Of a DNA stretch of 44,280 bases, positions 17,817-25,770 are shown piece by piece (position 1 is the stretch's first letter; each line of letters starts with the position of its first letter). This stretch comes from Melioribacter sp. GTDB taxonomy: Bacteria > Bacteroidota > Ignavibacteria > Ignavibacteriales > Melioribacteraceae. The position numbers and the translations under genes were made by a program. The notes beneath the pieces were generated by a model. It made no database searches, was not told the origin of the DNA, and saw nothing but the letters and a program-made list of their open reading frames with translations. The DNA is taken from contig PMDS01000062.1 in NCBI GenBank assembly GCA_003155655.1, positions 1 to 44,280 on the forward strand. Direction: 5' to 3'.

Positions 17817-18504
17817 ATTTTTCCGCAATAACAACTTGTGTTAATCCCAATGTTAGTGAGTACTTCTCTACTTTTGAAAACCCGCACTGCTTAAAAATTG
17901 AGATAAGCTCAATTTTCTTATCAAATTCATCTACAGACTCAGGTAAGTATGTGTATGCTTCTTTGTCTTTAGAAACGATCTTGCCGATTAATGGCAAAAT
18001 CTTATTAAAATAGAATAAGTAAAAATTTCTTACCAATCTATTGGTTGGAAGCCTGAATTCAAGAACAGTTACCTTTCCTTTTTCAGAAAGTATTCTATGG
18101 AACGATTTAAATGCTTTTGGGATTTGATAAAAATTACGTACTCCGAATGCAACAGAGATATTTGTAAAAGTTTCATTCTTAAAGGGCAAATCCTCCGCAA
18201 CGCATTCAACTAAATTTCCATTTATCCAATCAACCTTTTTATTGAAGAGGGAGAGCATATTTAACGAGAGATCGGCGCCAAATATTTTATTTACACCATC
18301 TCTTCTCGCTGCTATTGCAAAATCACCGGTTCCGCAAGCAATGTCTAAAAGCTTTGAACTTGGTGACATGCCTGATAACCGGATTGCCTTTTTCCTCCAG
18401 TATAAATCAATCCCTACACTTAAAAAATGATTGAGAAAATCATAATGATTGGAAATTGAATCAAATATTCTTTTTACCTGAAGCTTTTTATTTGCGTCTT
18501 CCAT
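17815..18504 (-). CDS. ubiE: Demethylmenaquinone methyltransferase (UbiE/MenG)
   Basis: 229 residues, family length. Signature RIFDSISNHYDFLNHFLSVG near 14 and the Rossmann motif I LLDIACGTGDFAI, then ISVAFGVRNF and the second UbiE pattern in FHRILSEKGKVTVLEFRLP. It uses SAM to methylate demethylmenaquinol in the last step of menaquinone synthesis; in an organism of this type menaquinone rather than ubiquinone is expected. The gene is divergent from the four-cysteine protein with 49 bases between them. Confidence 0.95.
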   Translation of the reverse strand: MEDANKKLQVKRIFDSISNHYDFLNHFLSVGIDLYWRKKAIRLSGMSPSSKLLDIACGTGDFAIAARRDGVNKIFGADLSLNMLSLFNKKVDWINGNLVECVAEDLPFKNETFTNISVAFGVRNFYQIPKAFKSFHRILSEKGKVTVLEFRLPTNRLVRNFYLFYFNKILPLIGKIVSKDKEAYTYLPESVDEFDKKIELISIFKQCGFSKVEKYSLTLGLTQVVIAEK

Positions 18505-18553
18505 ATTAAAAAACTAAATAGTAATTTTCTGTATAAATTGATAAGGCAAATTT

Positions 18554-18874
18554 ATGGATAAATATCTTAAAGCACTGAAACAAAATGTTTGTTCAATTTG
18601 TGTTGACTCCAGTGAAAAGGGAGCTTGCACATTGAATGATAAAGAAACCTGCGCTGTGGAGTTGTACTTCCCGCAAATTATAGATGTAGTTCATAAAACA
18701 AAGGCTGAAAAGCTATTTGATTTGCAAAAAGAATTAAGAGAAACTATATGTACTCAGTGTCGTGCACAAGAAGCAGGGAATTGTTATCTTCGGGAAGATG
18801 CCAATTGTTCTCTTGACCGTTACTTCCCATTAATTGTGGAGATAATTAGGAAAGTAGATGCGGGGAAATTATGA
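18554..18874 (+). CDS. Small protein with duplicated four-cysteine module
   Basis: 106 residues that I cannot assign to a family. It is an internal duplication. Module 1 has Cys13, 16, 25, 33 (C-x2-C-x8-C-x7-C) followed by VELYFPQIIDVV; module 2 has Cys66, 69, 77, 85 (C-x2-C-x7-C-x7-C) followed by LDRYFPLIVEII. Each ends in the same [YF]FP plus a hydrophobic helix. The spacing suits a metal site (zinc or a [4Fe-4S] cluster) per module. No signal peptide is present, so it is cytosolic. It reads away from ubiE and sits just before the REP array. A role in redox or quinone metabolism from the neighbour is only a guess. Confidence 0.8.
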   Translation: MDKYLKALKQNVCSICVDSSEKGACTLNDKETCAVELYFPQIIDVVHKTKAEKLFDLQKELRETICTQCRAQEAGNCYLREDANCSLDRYFPLIVEIIRKVDAGKL

Positions 18875-18897
18875 GAAATAGAATTTGTATTATACAC

Positions 18898-19007
18898 AAC
18901 CTTTAAAGTCGCTTTTTTTTTAACCTTCAAGGTTGCTTTTTTAACCTTGAAGGTTACTAACATTTGCTAACCTCGAAGGACTTTTTAGCTACCTTCGAGG
19001 TTGCTAT
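18898..19007. repeat. REP-like composite palindrome, copy 1
   Basis: In order: a weak AACCTTTAAAGTC arm, then AACCTTCAAGGTT (18922-18934), T-rich spacer, AACCTTGAAGGTT (18943-18955), spacer with CATTTGC, AACCTCGAAGG (18969-18979) and its complement CCTTCGAGGTT (18992-19002). So two near-palindromes and one hairpin pair lie in about 100 bases. It starts 24 bases after the four-cysteine gene stop and would fold strongly in its mRNA. Confidence 0.85.
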
Positions 19008-19032
19008 TTGAAACAAGTTGCTTTATAGAAAT

Positions 19033-19074
19033 CACCAATTGAAGGTTGCCAAAAGTTGTTGTTTCAAATCTCGA
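19033..19074. repeat. Decayed REP-like copy
   Basis: CCAATTGAAGGTTGCC (from 19034) and CAAATCTCGAAAG (from 19065) match the second and third elements of the intact unit with several changes. I read it as an older, eroded copy between copies 1 and 2. Confidence 0.4.
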
Positions 19075-19086
19075 AAGTCTTTTTTA

Positions 19087-19192
19087 TCCTTTAAAGTTGC
19101 TTTTTTTTAACCTTCAAGGTTGCTTTTTTTAACCTTGAAGGTTACTAACATTTGCAAACCTCGAAAGTCTTATTCGCGACCACCGAGGTTAC
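19087..19192. repeat. REP-like composite palindrome, copy 2
   Basis: Same order and orientation as copy 1: CCTTTAAAGTTGC, AACCTTCAAGGTT (19109-19121), T run, AACCTTGAAGGTT (19131-19143), CATTTGC, AACCTCGAAAG (19157-19167), and an eroded last arm CACCGAGGTT (19181-19190). It ends four bases before the stop codon of the transposase pseudogene. Confidence 0.85.
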
Positions 19193-19196
19193 TCAA

Positions 19197-19754
19197 TCAC
19201 CAAACATCATAAACAGATTTACATTTATCATCTTCAATAAATTCAATAAGCCGCTTTTGAGTGTTAAAATATTCTATTACTTTATTATTTTCACATAGAT
19301 CATTATTCCTAATGCCAAACAAATCTTTAACGTTTGAAAAATCCCATTCAGAAGCATGTTTTACAAACCCGTCTTTTACCGGATTAGTAAGAATGTATTT
19401 AAATATCCATTTAAAATAGGAATCATCATTACAATGTTTTGATTTTGTTCTTCCTTCAAATAGAACACCGCATCTCTTATATTTTTTATTTATGGATTTT
19501 GTATATGAATTTGTTAAAGAAGAAATAAATCCGGATAAAGAATATTCATAGGTAGTTTGCTCTGCAAAAATGTGAAAATGGTTTGGCATTAAACAATAGC
19601 ATAAAATATTGATATGGAATTTCTATTTGTACTCTCTAAGTTTTTTAAGAAAATAAATATAATCGTTATTATCAAAAAATATTCTTTCTTTATTAGCGCC
19701 CCGGTTGTAAATATGGTGAAAAGAATCTTTATAAAAATTCCTGGGCTTATTCAT
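19197..19754 (-). pseudogene. REP-associated tyrosine transposase (RAYT, Y1/IS200-like), broken by an in-frame TAG
   Basis: Reading one minus-strand frame from the ATG at 19754 gives MNKPRNFYKDSFHHIYNRGA, then KERIFFDNNDYIYFLKKL, then REYK, a TAG stop (codon 44, at 19623-19625), and without any frame change KFHINILCYCLMPNHFHIF and so on to the TGA at 19197: 185 codons in all. The HUH pair is His59/His61 in PNHFH and the nucleophile Tyr84 in LTNSYTKSIN; the segment GVLFEGRTKSK is also typical. These proteins cut single-stranded REP hairpins. One base change is all that blocks it, so inactivation looks recent, unless the stop is read through or translation restarts at the ATG of MPNHFH (19589). 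REP-like copies lie on both sides. Confidence 0.88.
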
Positions 19755-19811
19755 ACTATTATGAATTTTAATATGTTATTAACACTTAATCAAAGAATTG
19801 GTAATCCTAAA

Positions 19812-19897
19812 AACCTTCAAGGTTGTTTTTTCAACCTTGAAGGTTACAAACATTTGCTAACCTCGAAGGATTTTTTTGCGACCTTCGAGGTTTCTAT
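19812..19897. repeat. REP-like composite palindrome, copy 3
   Basis: AACCTTCAAGGTT (19812-19824), T run, AACCTTGAAGGTT (19833-19845), CATTTGC, AACCTCGAAGG (19859-19869), and CCTTCGAGGTT (19882-19892). Same orientation as copies 1 and 2. It lies 58 bases beyond the pseudogene start and about 20 bases after the PAP2 stop, where it could also end or stabilise the PAP2 transcript. Confidence 0.85.
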
Positions 19898-19918
19898 TTT
19901 TCGAAGAACCAAAAAAAA

Positions 19919-20851
19919 TTAGTTGATATGTATTTTAAAAATCCTAAAACCTTTATCTATATATTTTCCGCTCCATATTGTAAAAAGCATAAAAACAACA
20001 CCGCCAATTAAATCAGTTACGTAATGATACCTTAAATAAACTGTTGCGAAGATTAAAAGAATTCCATTCGGAATAAAAAACCATTTTAAACGGCTTTTAT
20101 ATTTTATGGATAAAAACATTACAAGTAATGTCATCTGGGTATGCCCGCTTGGGAATGCATCACGCTGAACCAATAATGCCGGGTATAATGTACCGGATGG
20201 AATTGACTCCCCGGCGTTTACAATCTCTCTTAATAGATTTGTTATAAAAATCCCGGGCATTTCAATGTTAGTTGTCTCAAAATTATGAAGTGTAAAACGC
20301 GGACCTATTGCAGGTATTAAAATATAACCTATGAATGACAGGCAGAATCCGTAGACAATTATAAATGTTGAGTAATCAAATTCTTTCACTTTTTTTTGGT
20401 ACATTAAATCAAATCCAAGAATAATTGGCAGAAAGAAAAAAGTCCCGTAAACTATTTGAAGTAATTCAGTTAGAATGGGATTGGCTATTTTATATAATTG
20501 AATTGTTGGGTCAGCTTTGAATATTAGGCGGTCGAAGATAATTAAGACAAAATCATAAACCTTTCCCTGGATCGGATCTATCATAAAGTAAAGTTCTTTA
20601 TAAACGATAAATATAAAAGGTACCAAATACCAGATATGAAGTTGTTTCCAGATAAATTTTTTTGTTGTATCACTTTTTAACGCTGCAGCAAATACAAAAA
20701 AAATTATAATAATGTTTATTGTTATGTTTATTTGCCAGACAGCAACTTTACCGGCATAAATTAAATTAATCATGGAAAGTAAATACAAAAAGATAATAAC
20801 AGTCATATCTGCTGTCGATAGATGTTTGATTAATCTTTTAATTTCAGCCAT
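19919..20851 (-). CDS. PAP2-superfamily integral membrane protein
   Basis: 310 residues with about six to eight membrane segments. Late phosphatase motifs are present: FPSGHTQMTLLVMF (PSGH) and YLRYHYVTDLIGG (Arg and the His-x3-Asp pair). The first motif is represented by the GPRF region only loosely. Proteins of this subtype resemble Aur1/inositolphosphotransferase and undecaprenyl or phosphatidyl-phosphate phosphatases, so lipid-phosphate chemistry at the inner membrane is likely. It starts 15 bases after the rsmA stop and is probably cotranscribed with it. Confidence 0.88.
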   Translation of the reverse strand: MAEIKRLIKHLSTADMTVIIFLYLLSMINLIYAGKVAVWQINITINIIIIFFVFAAALKSDTTKKFIWKQLHIWYLVPFIFIVYKELYFMIDPIQGKVYDFVLIIFDRLIFKADPTIQLYKIANPILTELLQIVYGTFFFLPIILGFDLMYQKKVKEFDYSTFIIVYGFCLSFIGYILIPAIGPRFTLHNFETTNIEMPGIFITNLLREIVNAGESIPSGTLYPALLVQRDAFPSGHTQMTLLVMFLSIKYKSRLKWFFIPNGILLIFATVYLRYHYVTDLIGGVVFMLFTIWSGKYIDKGFRIFKIHIN

Positions 20852-20866
20852 ATTAAATATTTAGCA

Positions 20867-21649
20867 TTAGTTGTTTAGTAGTTTGTTAATTATTCTTGTT
20901 AGCTCAACAAATTCATTTATAGTTAATTCCTCAGCACGGCGTGAAAAATCGAAATCCTCATCTCTGAAATCAATATCCTTAAAAATACTGTTGCTTAAAG
21001 AATTTTTTAATTTTTTCCTTCTGTTCCCGAAGGAAGCTTTAACTACCTTGATGAATAAAGTATCGTCCAGGTCTTGTGGCAAGACTTTTTCAAAATTAAG
21101 GTAGATTATTGCTGATTCAACTTTCGGACGCGGGTAAAATACTGTTGGCGGAATTTTAAAGCATATTTTAGTTTCTGCAAAAAAATTTAACAGTACACCA
21201 AGGATGCCATAATCATCACTTTTTTCTTTGGCAGTAATTCTTTTTGCAACCTCAAGCTGCACCATCAAGATAACATCCTTAACCAATGGTCTGTTTTCTA
21301 TTAGCTTGAATAGAATTGAAGAAGTAATATTGTATGGAATATTTCCAATAAAGCGAAGTGGTTTTTCATTAATAATTTCGTTCAAATCCAGTTTCAGAAA
21401 ATCCTGGTTGATAACGTGAACAGATGGAAAACTAAATGCAAGATTTTCTACAACGCGTCTGTCAATTTCCACTGCGTATAGTTTTTTGACAAGTTTGAAT
21501 AATTCCCCGGTTAAAGCCCCTGTTCCCGGTCCAATTTCTATAACTACATCATCAGGTTGAGGGTTAAATTCATTTAGTATTTTTTGTACAATATTCTTAT
21601 CAATAAGATAATTCTGTCCAAATCTTTTCAGCGGATAGGGGTTAGTCAT
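20867..21649 (-). CDS. rsmA: 16S rRNA dimethyladenosine transferase (RsmA/KsgA)
   Basis: 260 residues from the ATG at 21649. A TTG 36 bases upstream is open too, but MTNPYPLKRFGQNYLID matches the family start better. Motif I VVIEIGPGTGALTGEL, the acidic YAVEIDRR, and the catalytic NIPYNITSSILF (NIPY) are all intact; the C-terminal helical domain starts near 190. It dimethylates two adjacent adenines in the 3' terminal hairpin of 16S rRNA during late small-subunit assembly. Divergent from the GT2 gene. Confidence 0.95.
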   Translation of the reverse strand: MTNPYPLKRFGQNYLIDKNIVQKILNEFNPQPDDVVIEIGPGTGALTGELFKLVKKLYAVEIDRRVVENLAFSFPSVHVINQDFLKLDLNEIINEKPLRFIGNIPYNITSSILFKLIENRPLVKDVILMVQLEVAKRITAKEKSDDYGILGVLLNFFAETKICFKIPPTVFYPRPKVESAIIYLNFEKVLPQDLDDTLFIKVVKASFGNRRKKLKNSLSNSIFKDIDFRDEDFDFSRRAEELTINEFVELTRIINKLLNN

Positions 21650-21746
21650 AAAATTTTTATCAAAAAATGGATTTTCTTTGTGCAATATAATTTTCTTAGC
21701 TTTAACTTGTAGCTGAATTTTTCATTATTTTATTGAATCTGACATA

Positions 21747-22838
21747 ATGTTCGAGATTATATTCTTAGTAGCGCTCTCAATATATTTTATTCACTTGGTT
21801 GTTTTCTCAATTGGTGCAGGGGAAAAATTTCCTAAAATATCCGGTGACCAACTTCCAAACATCACAATTGTAACCGCAGCTCGGAACGAGGAAGAAAATA
21901 TTCTAGACTGTTTGAGGAGCCTGGATAATCTTATTTATCCTATGGGTAAACTTGAAATAATAGTTGTTAACGACAATTCTACCGATTCCACGGGAAAAGT
22001 CATTGAATCGTTCATAAAGGATAAACCAAAATTCAAAACAATAACCCCTACCGGCTCCATTGGCCCATTAAAAGGGAAAACGAATGCGTTAGCTAACGCA
22101 ATCAAGATTTCTTCAGGGGAAATAATTTTAACTACTGATGCAGATTGTGTTGTATCACCAACCTGGGCAAAAACATTAGCTTCTTATTATCAGGATGATG
22201 TCTGTTTTGTCGGAGGATTTACAACTCAGGAAGATAAAAATGTATTTGAGGGTATGCAGGCTATTGATTTTATCTACTTACTTACTGTAGCTGCCGGCAC
22301 TATTAATTTTAAAAAGCCGTTAAGCTGCATTGGCAATAATATGTCGTACAGGAAAAATGCTTATGATGAAATTGGCGGGTATGAAGGATTGCCCTTTTCT
22401 GTAACAGAAGATCTAAATTTATTGATAGCCCTGCACAAATTAAAAAAATATAAAATTATCTTCCCCCTTGATGAAGGTGCGTTGGTTACATCGAAAGCCT
22501 GCCCGGATTGGAAAACTTTATTCTGGCAGAAAAAACGCTGGGGTGTTGGGGGAATGAAGAGTGACTTCATTGGTTATCTTATTATGGCGTGGGGATATAT
22601 ATCCAACGCTGCAATGATTTTGACACCATTCTTTTTTTCTAGTGAAGCTTTATATCTTTGTATATTTAAAATCTTTGTAGATTATTTTTTTGTTTATCAG
22701 GTATTTAAAAAACTGAAGCTAAAAATGAAGGTTTCCAGCTTTATTGCCTTTGAAATTTATTTTATAATTTATGTTTTATTGCTTCCATTTATTGTTCTGC
22801 CTAATAGAAAAGTAAAATGGAAGGGGAGAGACTTTTAA
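21747..22838 (+). CDS. Membrane-bound family 2 glycosyltransferase
   Basis: 363 residues. One N-terminal membrane segment, then a GT-A domain: TIVTAARNEEENILDCL near 41, VVNDNSTDST, TTDADCVVSP (DxD-type metal site), a VTEDLNLLIAL acceptor-side Glu-Asp, and QKKRWGVGG. Three or so membrane segments follow to the C-terminus. This is the layout of processive or lipid-linked transferases. The substrate is unknown. Its stop shares a base with the next ATG (TAATG), so the barrel protein is translationally coupled. Confidence 0.9.
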   Translation: MFEIIFLVALSIYFIHLVVFSIGAGEKFPKISGDQLPNITIVTAARNEEENILDCLRSLDNLIYPMGKLEIIVVNDNSTDSTGKVIESFIKDKPKFKTITPTGSIGPLKGKTNALANAIKISSGEIILTTDADCVVSPTWAKTLASYYQDDVCFVGGFTTQEDKNVFEGMQAIDFIYLLTVAAGTINFKKPLSCIGNNMSYRKNAYDEIGGYEGLPFSVTEDLNLLIALHKLKKYKIIFPLDEGALVTSKACPDWKTLFWQKKRWGVGGMKSDFIGYLIMAWGYISNAAMILTPFFFSSEALYLCIFKIFVDYFFVYQVFKKLKLKMKVSSFIAFEIYFIIYVLLLPFIVLPNRKVKWKGRDF

Positions 22839-23686
22839 TGAGATTCACTATGAAAAATTCTAGTAAATTTTATTTTATTGTTTCGATTCTATTTTTGTGT
22901 TCGATTGTCTACCCGCAAGACAAGGTTGAATTATTCCCGTATGATTTGAACATAAAGCCATTTACTGCAAATACATTGGAACCTAATCTTGGAAGTATGT
23001 TCAAAATTAACAGTAATGAACTAATTCTAAATATTGGAAATTCAATGGACATGGTTCATTATAGAAATGGAAATGAATCAATATCTTTTGGAGCTGATCT
23101 TTTTACATGGACATTATTAAGAAAGGAAGATAATTTCCGGTTTCCGGTTGATGCCGTTGATTATTTATTTGGATTAAATTTTAGTTACAAGCAGACAAAT
23201 ATATACAATGCGTATGGACTTAGAGGAAGAATCAGCCATATAAGCGCACATTTTGCTGATGGGCATTACGATGCAGCAAACCAACAATGGCGCAATTATA
23301 TTAACCCAAGTGTTTACAGCAGGGAATTTGTTGAACTGATTCCTTTTTATGAATTCGACGATTTGAGAGTTTATGGCGGCTTTACATATTTATTCCATGT
23401 TATTCCGTCAATTATTCATAAAGACAATTATCAAATTGGGTTTGATTATTATGTTAAAAACTATGTGGATGAAAAAATTGTTCCTTTTGTAGGTTACAAT
23501 TTGAATATTGACCACATTGATAAGTATACTGGAAATAATTCTTTTGTAGTTGGTCTAAAATTTGGGAAACCGAATGGAAGAGGATTAAGTTTACAATACC
23601 GTTACTATTCTGGTAATAGTCTGCATGGTGAATATTATAATTACTTTGAAAAATATTCTTCAGTTGGATTGAACCTGGATTTATAA
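22838..23686 (+). CDS. Outer-membrane beta-barrel protein, DUF1207-like
   Basis: 282 residues. I chose the ATG at 22838, preceded by AAGGGGAG; a start 21 bases upstream lies inside the GT2 gene. Signal peptide through about residue 31 (LCSIVYPQD). The body is alternating aromatic/Gly beta strands with the phrase LRGRISHISAHFADGHYD, which resembles the conserved His-rich strand of DUF1207 proteins, and it ends with a barrel-type SSVGLNLDL. Two bases separate it from the S2P gene. Function unknown; its position suggests it and the GT2 enzyme belong to one envelope task. Confidence 0.72.
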   Translation: MRFTMKNSSKFYFIVSILFLCSIVYPQDKVELFPYDLNIKPFTANTLEPNLGSMFKINSNELILNIGNSMDMVHYRNGNESISFGADLFTWTLLRKEDNFRFPVDAVDYLFGLNFSYKQTNIYNAYGLRGRISHISAHFADGHYDAANQQWRNYINPSVYSREFVELIPFYEFDDLRVYGGFTYLFHVIPSIIHKDNYQIGFDYYVKNYVDEKIVPFVGYNLNIDHIDKYTGNNSFVVGLKFGKPNGRGLSLQYRYYSGNSLHGEYYNYFEKYSSVGLNLDL

Positions 23687-23687
23687 A

Positions 23688-24683
23688 ATGCCTGAAAAAA
23701 TTTCGCAAATATTTGATAGAGTTTTTGGTTCTAAAAAGTTTAAGCACAATTATATACTTCACATCGGATTGTTTGTTATAACCTTAATAACCACAATAAT
23801 TGCCGGGATTCAATGGACTACAGGTAAAGAAGGACCATATGAGTTCAGCGACGTTATGAAAGGACTGCCGTATGCATTTTCAATTCTTTTCATTCTTGGA
23901 GTCCATGAATTTGGGCATTACTTTGCATCAGTATACCATAAAGTAAAGGCTACTCTTCCATACTTTATTCCTTTCCCGCCAGTCTCCGGATTTTTTAATT
24001 TTGGAACAATAGGTGCTGTCATAAAAACAAAATCACCAATTCCAAACAACAAGGCAATGTTTGATATTGGTGCCGCGGGACCAATTTGCGGATTTATTGC
24101 ATGTCTGGCTGTTTTGATTTTTGGATTTACTCATTTGCCCGGAAAAGAATATTTGTTACAAATCCATCCTAATTATGATACCCCGGAATTTGGAAAAAAT
24201 GCTGTTGGCTTGGAGTTCGGCGGAACGCTTTTATTTACTTTTCTAAAATTTCTCTTTACAAATCCATCTCAGTTTGTTCCGCCTATGAGTGAAGTTTATC
24301 ATTACCCATATTTATGTGTCGGTTGGTTTGGATTGTTTGTAACTGCAATGAATCTTATTCCAGTTGGCCAATTGGATGGCGGGCACATTATTTATAGTAT
24401 GTTCAACGAAAAAAAACATGAAACTATAGCAAGTATATCAATGATTTTTCTTCTTCTTTTCGGTATTCTAGGCATTATAGACACTTTTTTAGATATTAAC
24501 ATTAAAGTTGGCTGGAGCGGATGGTTATTTTGGGCTTTGATACTTTTCTTTGTTATAAAAATAAAACATCCGCCGGTTGATCAATTTGAAGAATTAGGAT
24601 TTGGAAGGAAAGTAGTGGGATATTTTGCAATTTTAGTTTTTATCCTTTCATTTTCACCAACGCCATTCGTTCTTTCACTTTAG
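23688..24683 (+). CDS. Site-2 protease family (M50) membrane metalloprotease
   Basis: 331 residues with about seven membrane segments. The zinc site is GVHEFGHYF (His73, Glu74, His77) and the second ligand box NLIPVGQLDGGH (Asp230). No PDZ domain is seen between them, so it is the minimal S2P type rather than RseP. Such proteases cleave membrane-embedded substrates in regulated proteolysis. It is the third gene of a coupled run with GT2 and the barrel protein. Substrate not known. Confidence 0.93.
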   Translation: MPEKISQIFDRVFGSKKFKHNYILHIGLFVITLITTIIAGIQWTTGKEGPYEFSDVMKGLPYAFSILFILGVHEFGHYFASVYHKVKATLPYFIPFPPVSGFFNFGTIGAVIKTKSPIPNNKAMFDIGAAGPICGFIACLAVLIFGFTHLPGKEYLLQIHPNYDTPEFGKNAVGLEFGGTLLFTFLKFLFTNPSQFVPPMSEVYHYPYLCVGWFGLFVTAMNLIPVGQLDGGHIIYSMFNEKKHETIASISMIFLLLFGILGIIDTFLDINIKVGWSGWLFWALILFFVIKIKHPPVDQFEELGFGRKVVGYFAILVFILSFSPTPFVLSL

Positions 24684-24688
24684 AATAA

Positions 24689-24717
24689 CCGGGGGTTCTG
24701 ATATTATTTGTCCCCGT
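24689..24717 (+). terminator. Weak terminator-like hairpin after the S2P gene
   Basis: CGGGG (24690-24694) pairs with CCCCG (24712-24716), followed by TTTGG rather than a proper T run. It lies just after the S2P stop and may end that operon. The rest of the 24684-24930 gap is AT-rich with no other signal I trust. Confidence 0.35.
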
Positions 24718-24930
24718 TTGGTCTAAATTTCCTCTCCTTTTGGAAATAATACAATCCTGTACAAAAAAATGACTTGACTCTTTTCTCTAACATCCTTTTA
24801 TTTGTTTTAACAAAAATGGAAAGATTATAGAGAACTTTGCTACTTTTGATTTAATTATTTTTGAAAATATAAAACAGCAAATTTCTATATGATTTTATCA
24901 TTTTTTAATCATGCCTTTTTTCAATTCTTA

Positions 24931-25770
24931 ATGAGTAAAAAACTTATAATTAAATTTTCTTATTTAAGTATAATAACGTTATCGCTTCTTGTTTTTGGCT
25001 GTGATAAAATTCAAGACGGCATTGTAGATACTAGGACGATTGATTATAAAGTAGTCTCAATTATAGCTCCGGCTTCTTATTCTACAACTACCTCAGATTC
25101 ATCAATTACTACATCAGTACAGATTCAAAATATTTCGACTGTTGGAAATGTTTGGTGCAGTATTGAATCACTTGATGAAACCCAATCCATTTATAAACGT
25201 ATTGATATGCTGGATGATGGTAATAAACAGACAGATGGAGACCAAACAAAAGGGGACGGTATTTATTCATGCAAATTTGTGATGAGCAAAAAATTATCGA
25301 ACGGGAAATATCAAATCCAATATTTTGTGGAAGATAATATCCGTCTTTCTCCTGATAACCTTGTTAAAATTGGCGCACAAATTTTTATTTACGATAACGG
25401 ACAGACAAATTATCCTCCGGTTATATCGAATCTCATATTACCAAATAGTTCAACACGTGGAACTTCATTTGTTTTCTCAATTAAAGTTGATGATCCAAAT
25501 GGAGCTAGTGATGTCCAAAGTGTAATTTACAGGCTTTACAAACCGGATGGAACAAAGATGGTTAATAGTCAGGGTATTTCGGAGTTCCCATTATCAGATG
25601 ACGGGAACACCTTGGTAGATGGCGATCAGACTGCAAATGATGGAATTTATTCAATGATATTGACAATCCCAACATCATATCCAGCCGGAATTTGGTTATT
25701 CGAATTCCAGGCGAAAGACAAAAGCGGAGTTTTAAGTAATCAATTAACTGCAAATATTACCGTGAATTAA
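24931..25770 (+). CDS. Lipoprotein with two Asp/Gly-rich (choice-of-anchor-X-like) repeats
   Basis: 279 residues from ATG 24931; a start 42 bases upstream is open but would bury the signal. The lipobox is LVFGC with Cys24. Two domains each carry the same Asp/Gly box: DDGNKQTDGDQTKGDGIYS (95-113) and DDGNTLVDGDQTANDGIYS (223-241), a pattern that suits calcium binding in Ig-like surface domains of the choice-of-anchor X type. It is first in a four-gene run and overlaps the next gene by one base (TAATG). I infer a surface or periplasmic partner of the BNR protein. Confidence 0.8.
   Translation: MSKKLIIKFSYLSIITLSLLVFGCDKIQDGIVDTRTIDYKVVSIIAPASYSTTTSDSSITTSVQIQNISTVGNVWCSIESLDETQSIYKRIDMLDDGNKQTDGDQTKGDGIYSCKFVMSKKLSNGKYQIQYFVEDNIRLSPDNLVKIGAQIFIYDNGQTNYPPVISNLILPNSSTRGTSFVFSIKVDDPNGASDVQSVIYRLYKPDGTKMVNSQGISEFPLSDDGNTLVDGDQTANDGIYSMILTIPTSYPAGIWLFEFQAKDKSGVLSNQLTANITVN

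Noticed and set aside
18898-19192. Possible CRISPR array
   Set aside because: Repeats are irregularly spaced composites of palindromes without unique spacers of constant length, and no cas gene is near.
19614-19922. Open frame of about 100 codons on the plus strand opposite the transposase pseudogene
   Set aside because: It is the complement of the RAYT N-terminal part plus REP copy 3, with no family resemblance or ribosome-binding site.
22086-22099. Palindrome GCGTTAGCTAACGC in the GT2 gene, sharing 12 bases with the terminator at 1585-1596
   Set aside because: It encodes ordinary residues (NALANA) in the expected protein region, so the match may be chance; only a genome-wide count could change this.
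24889-24931. Longer start for the lipoprotein
   Set aside because: It would place 14 extra residues before a standard lipoprotein signal; the ATG at 24931 gives the right signal length.
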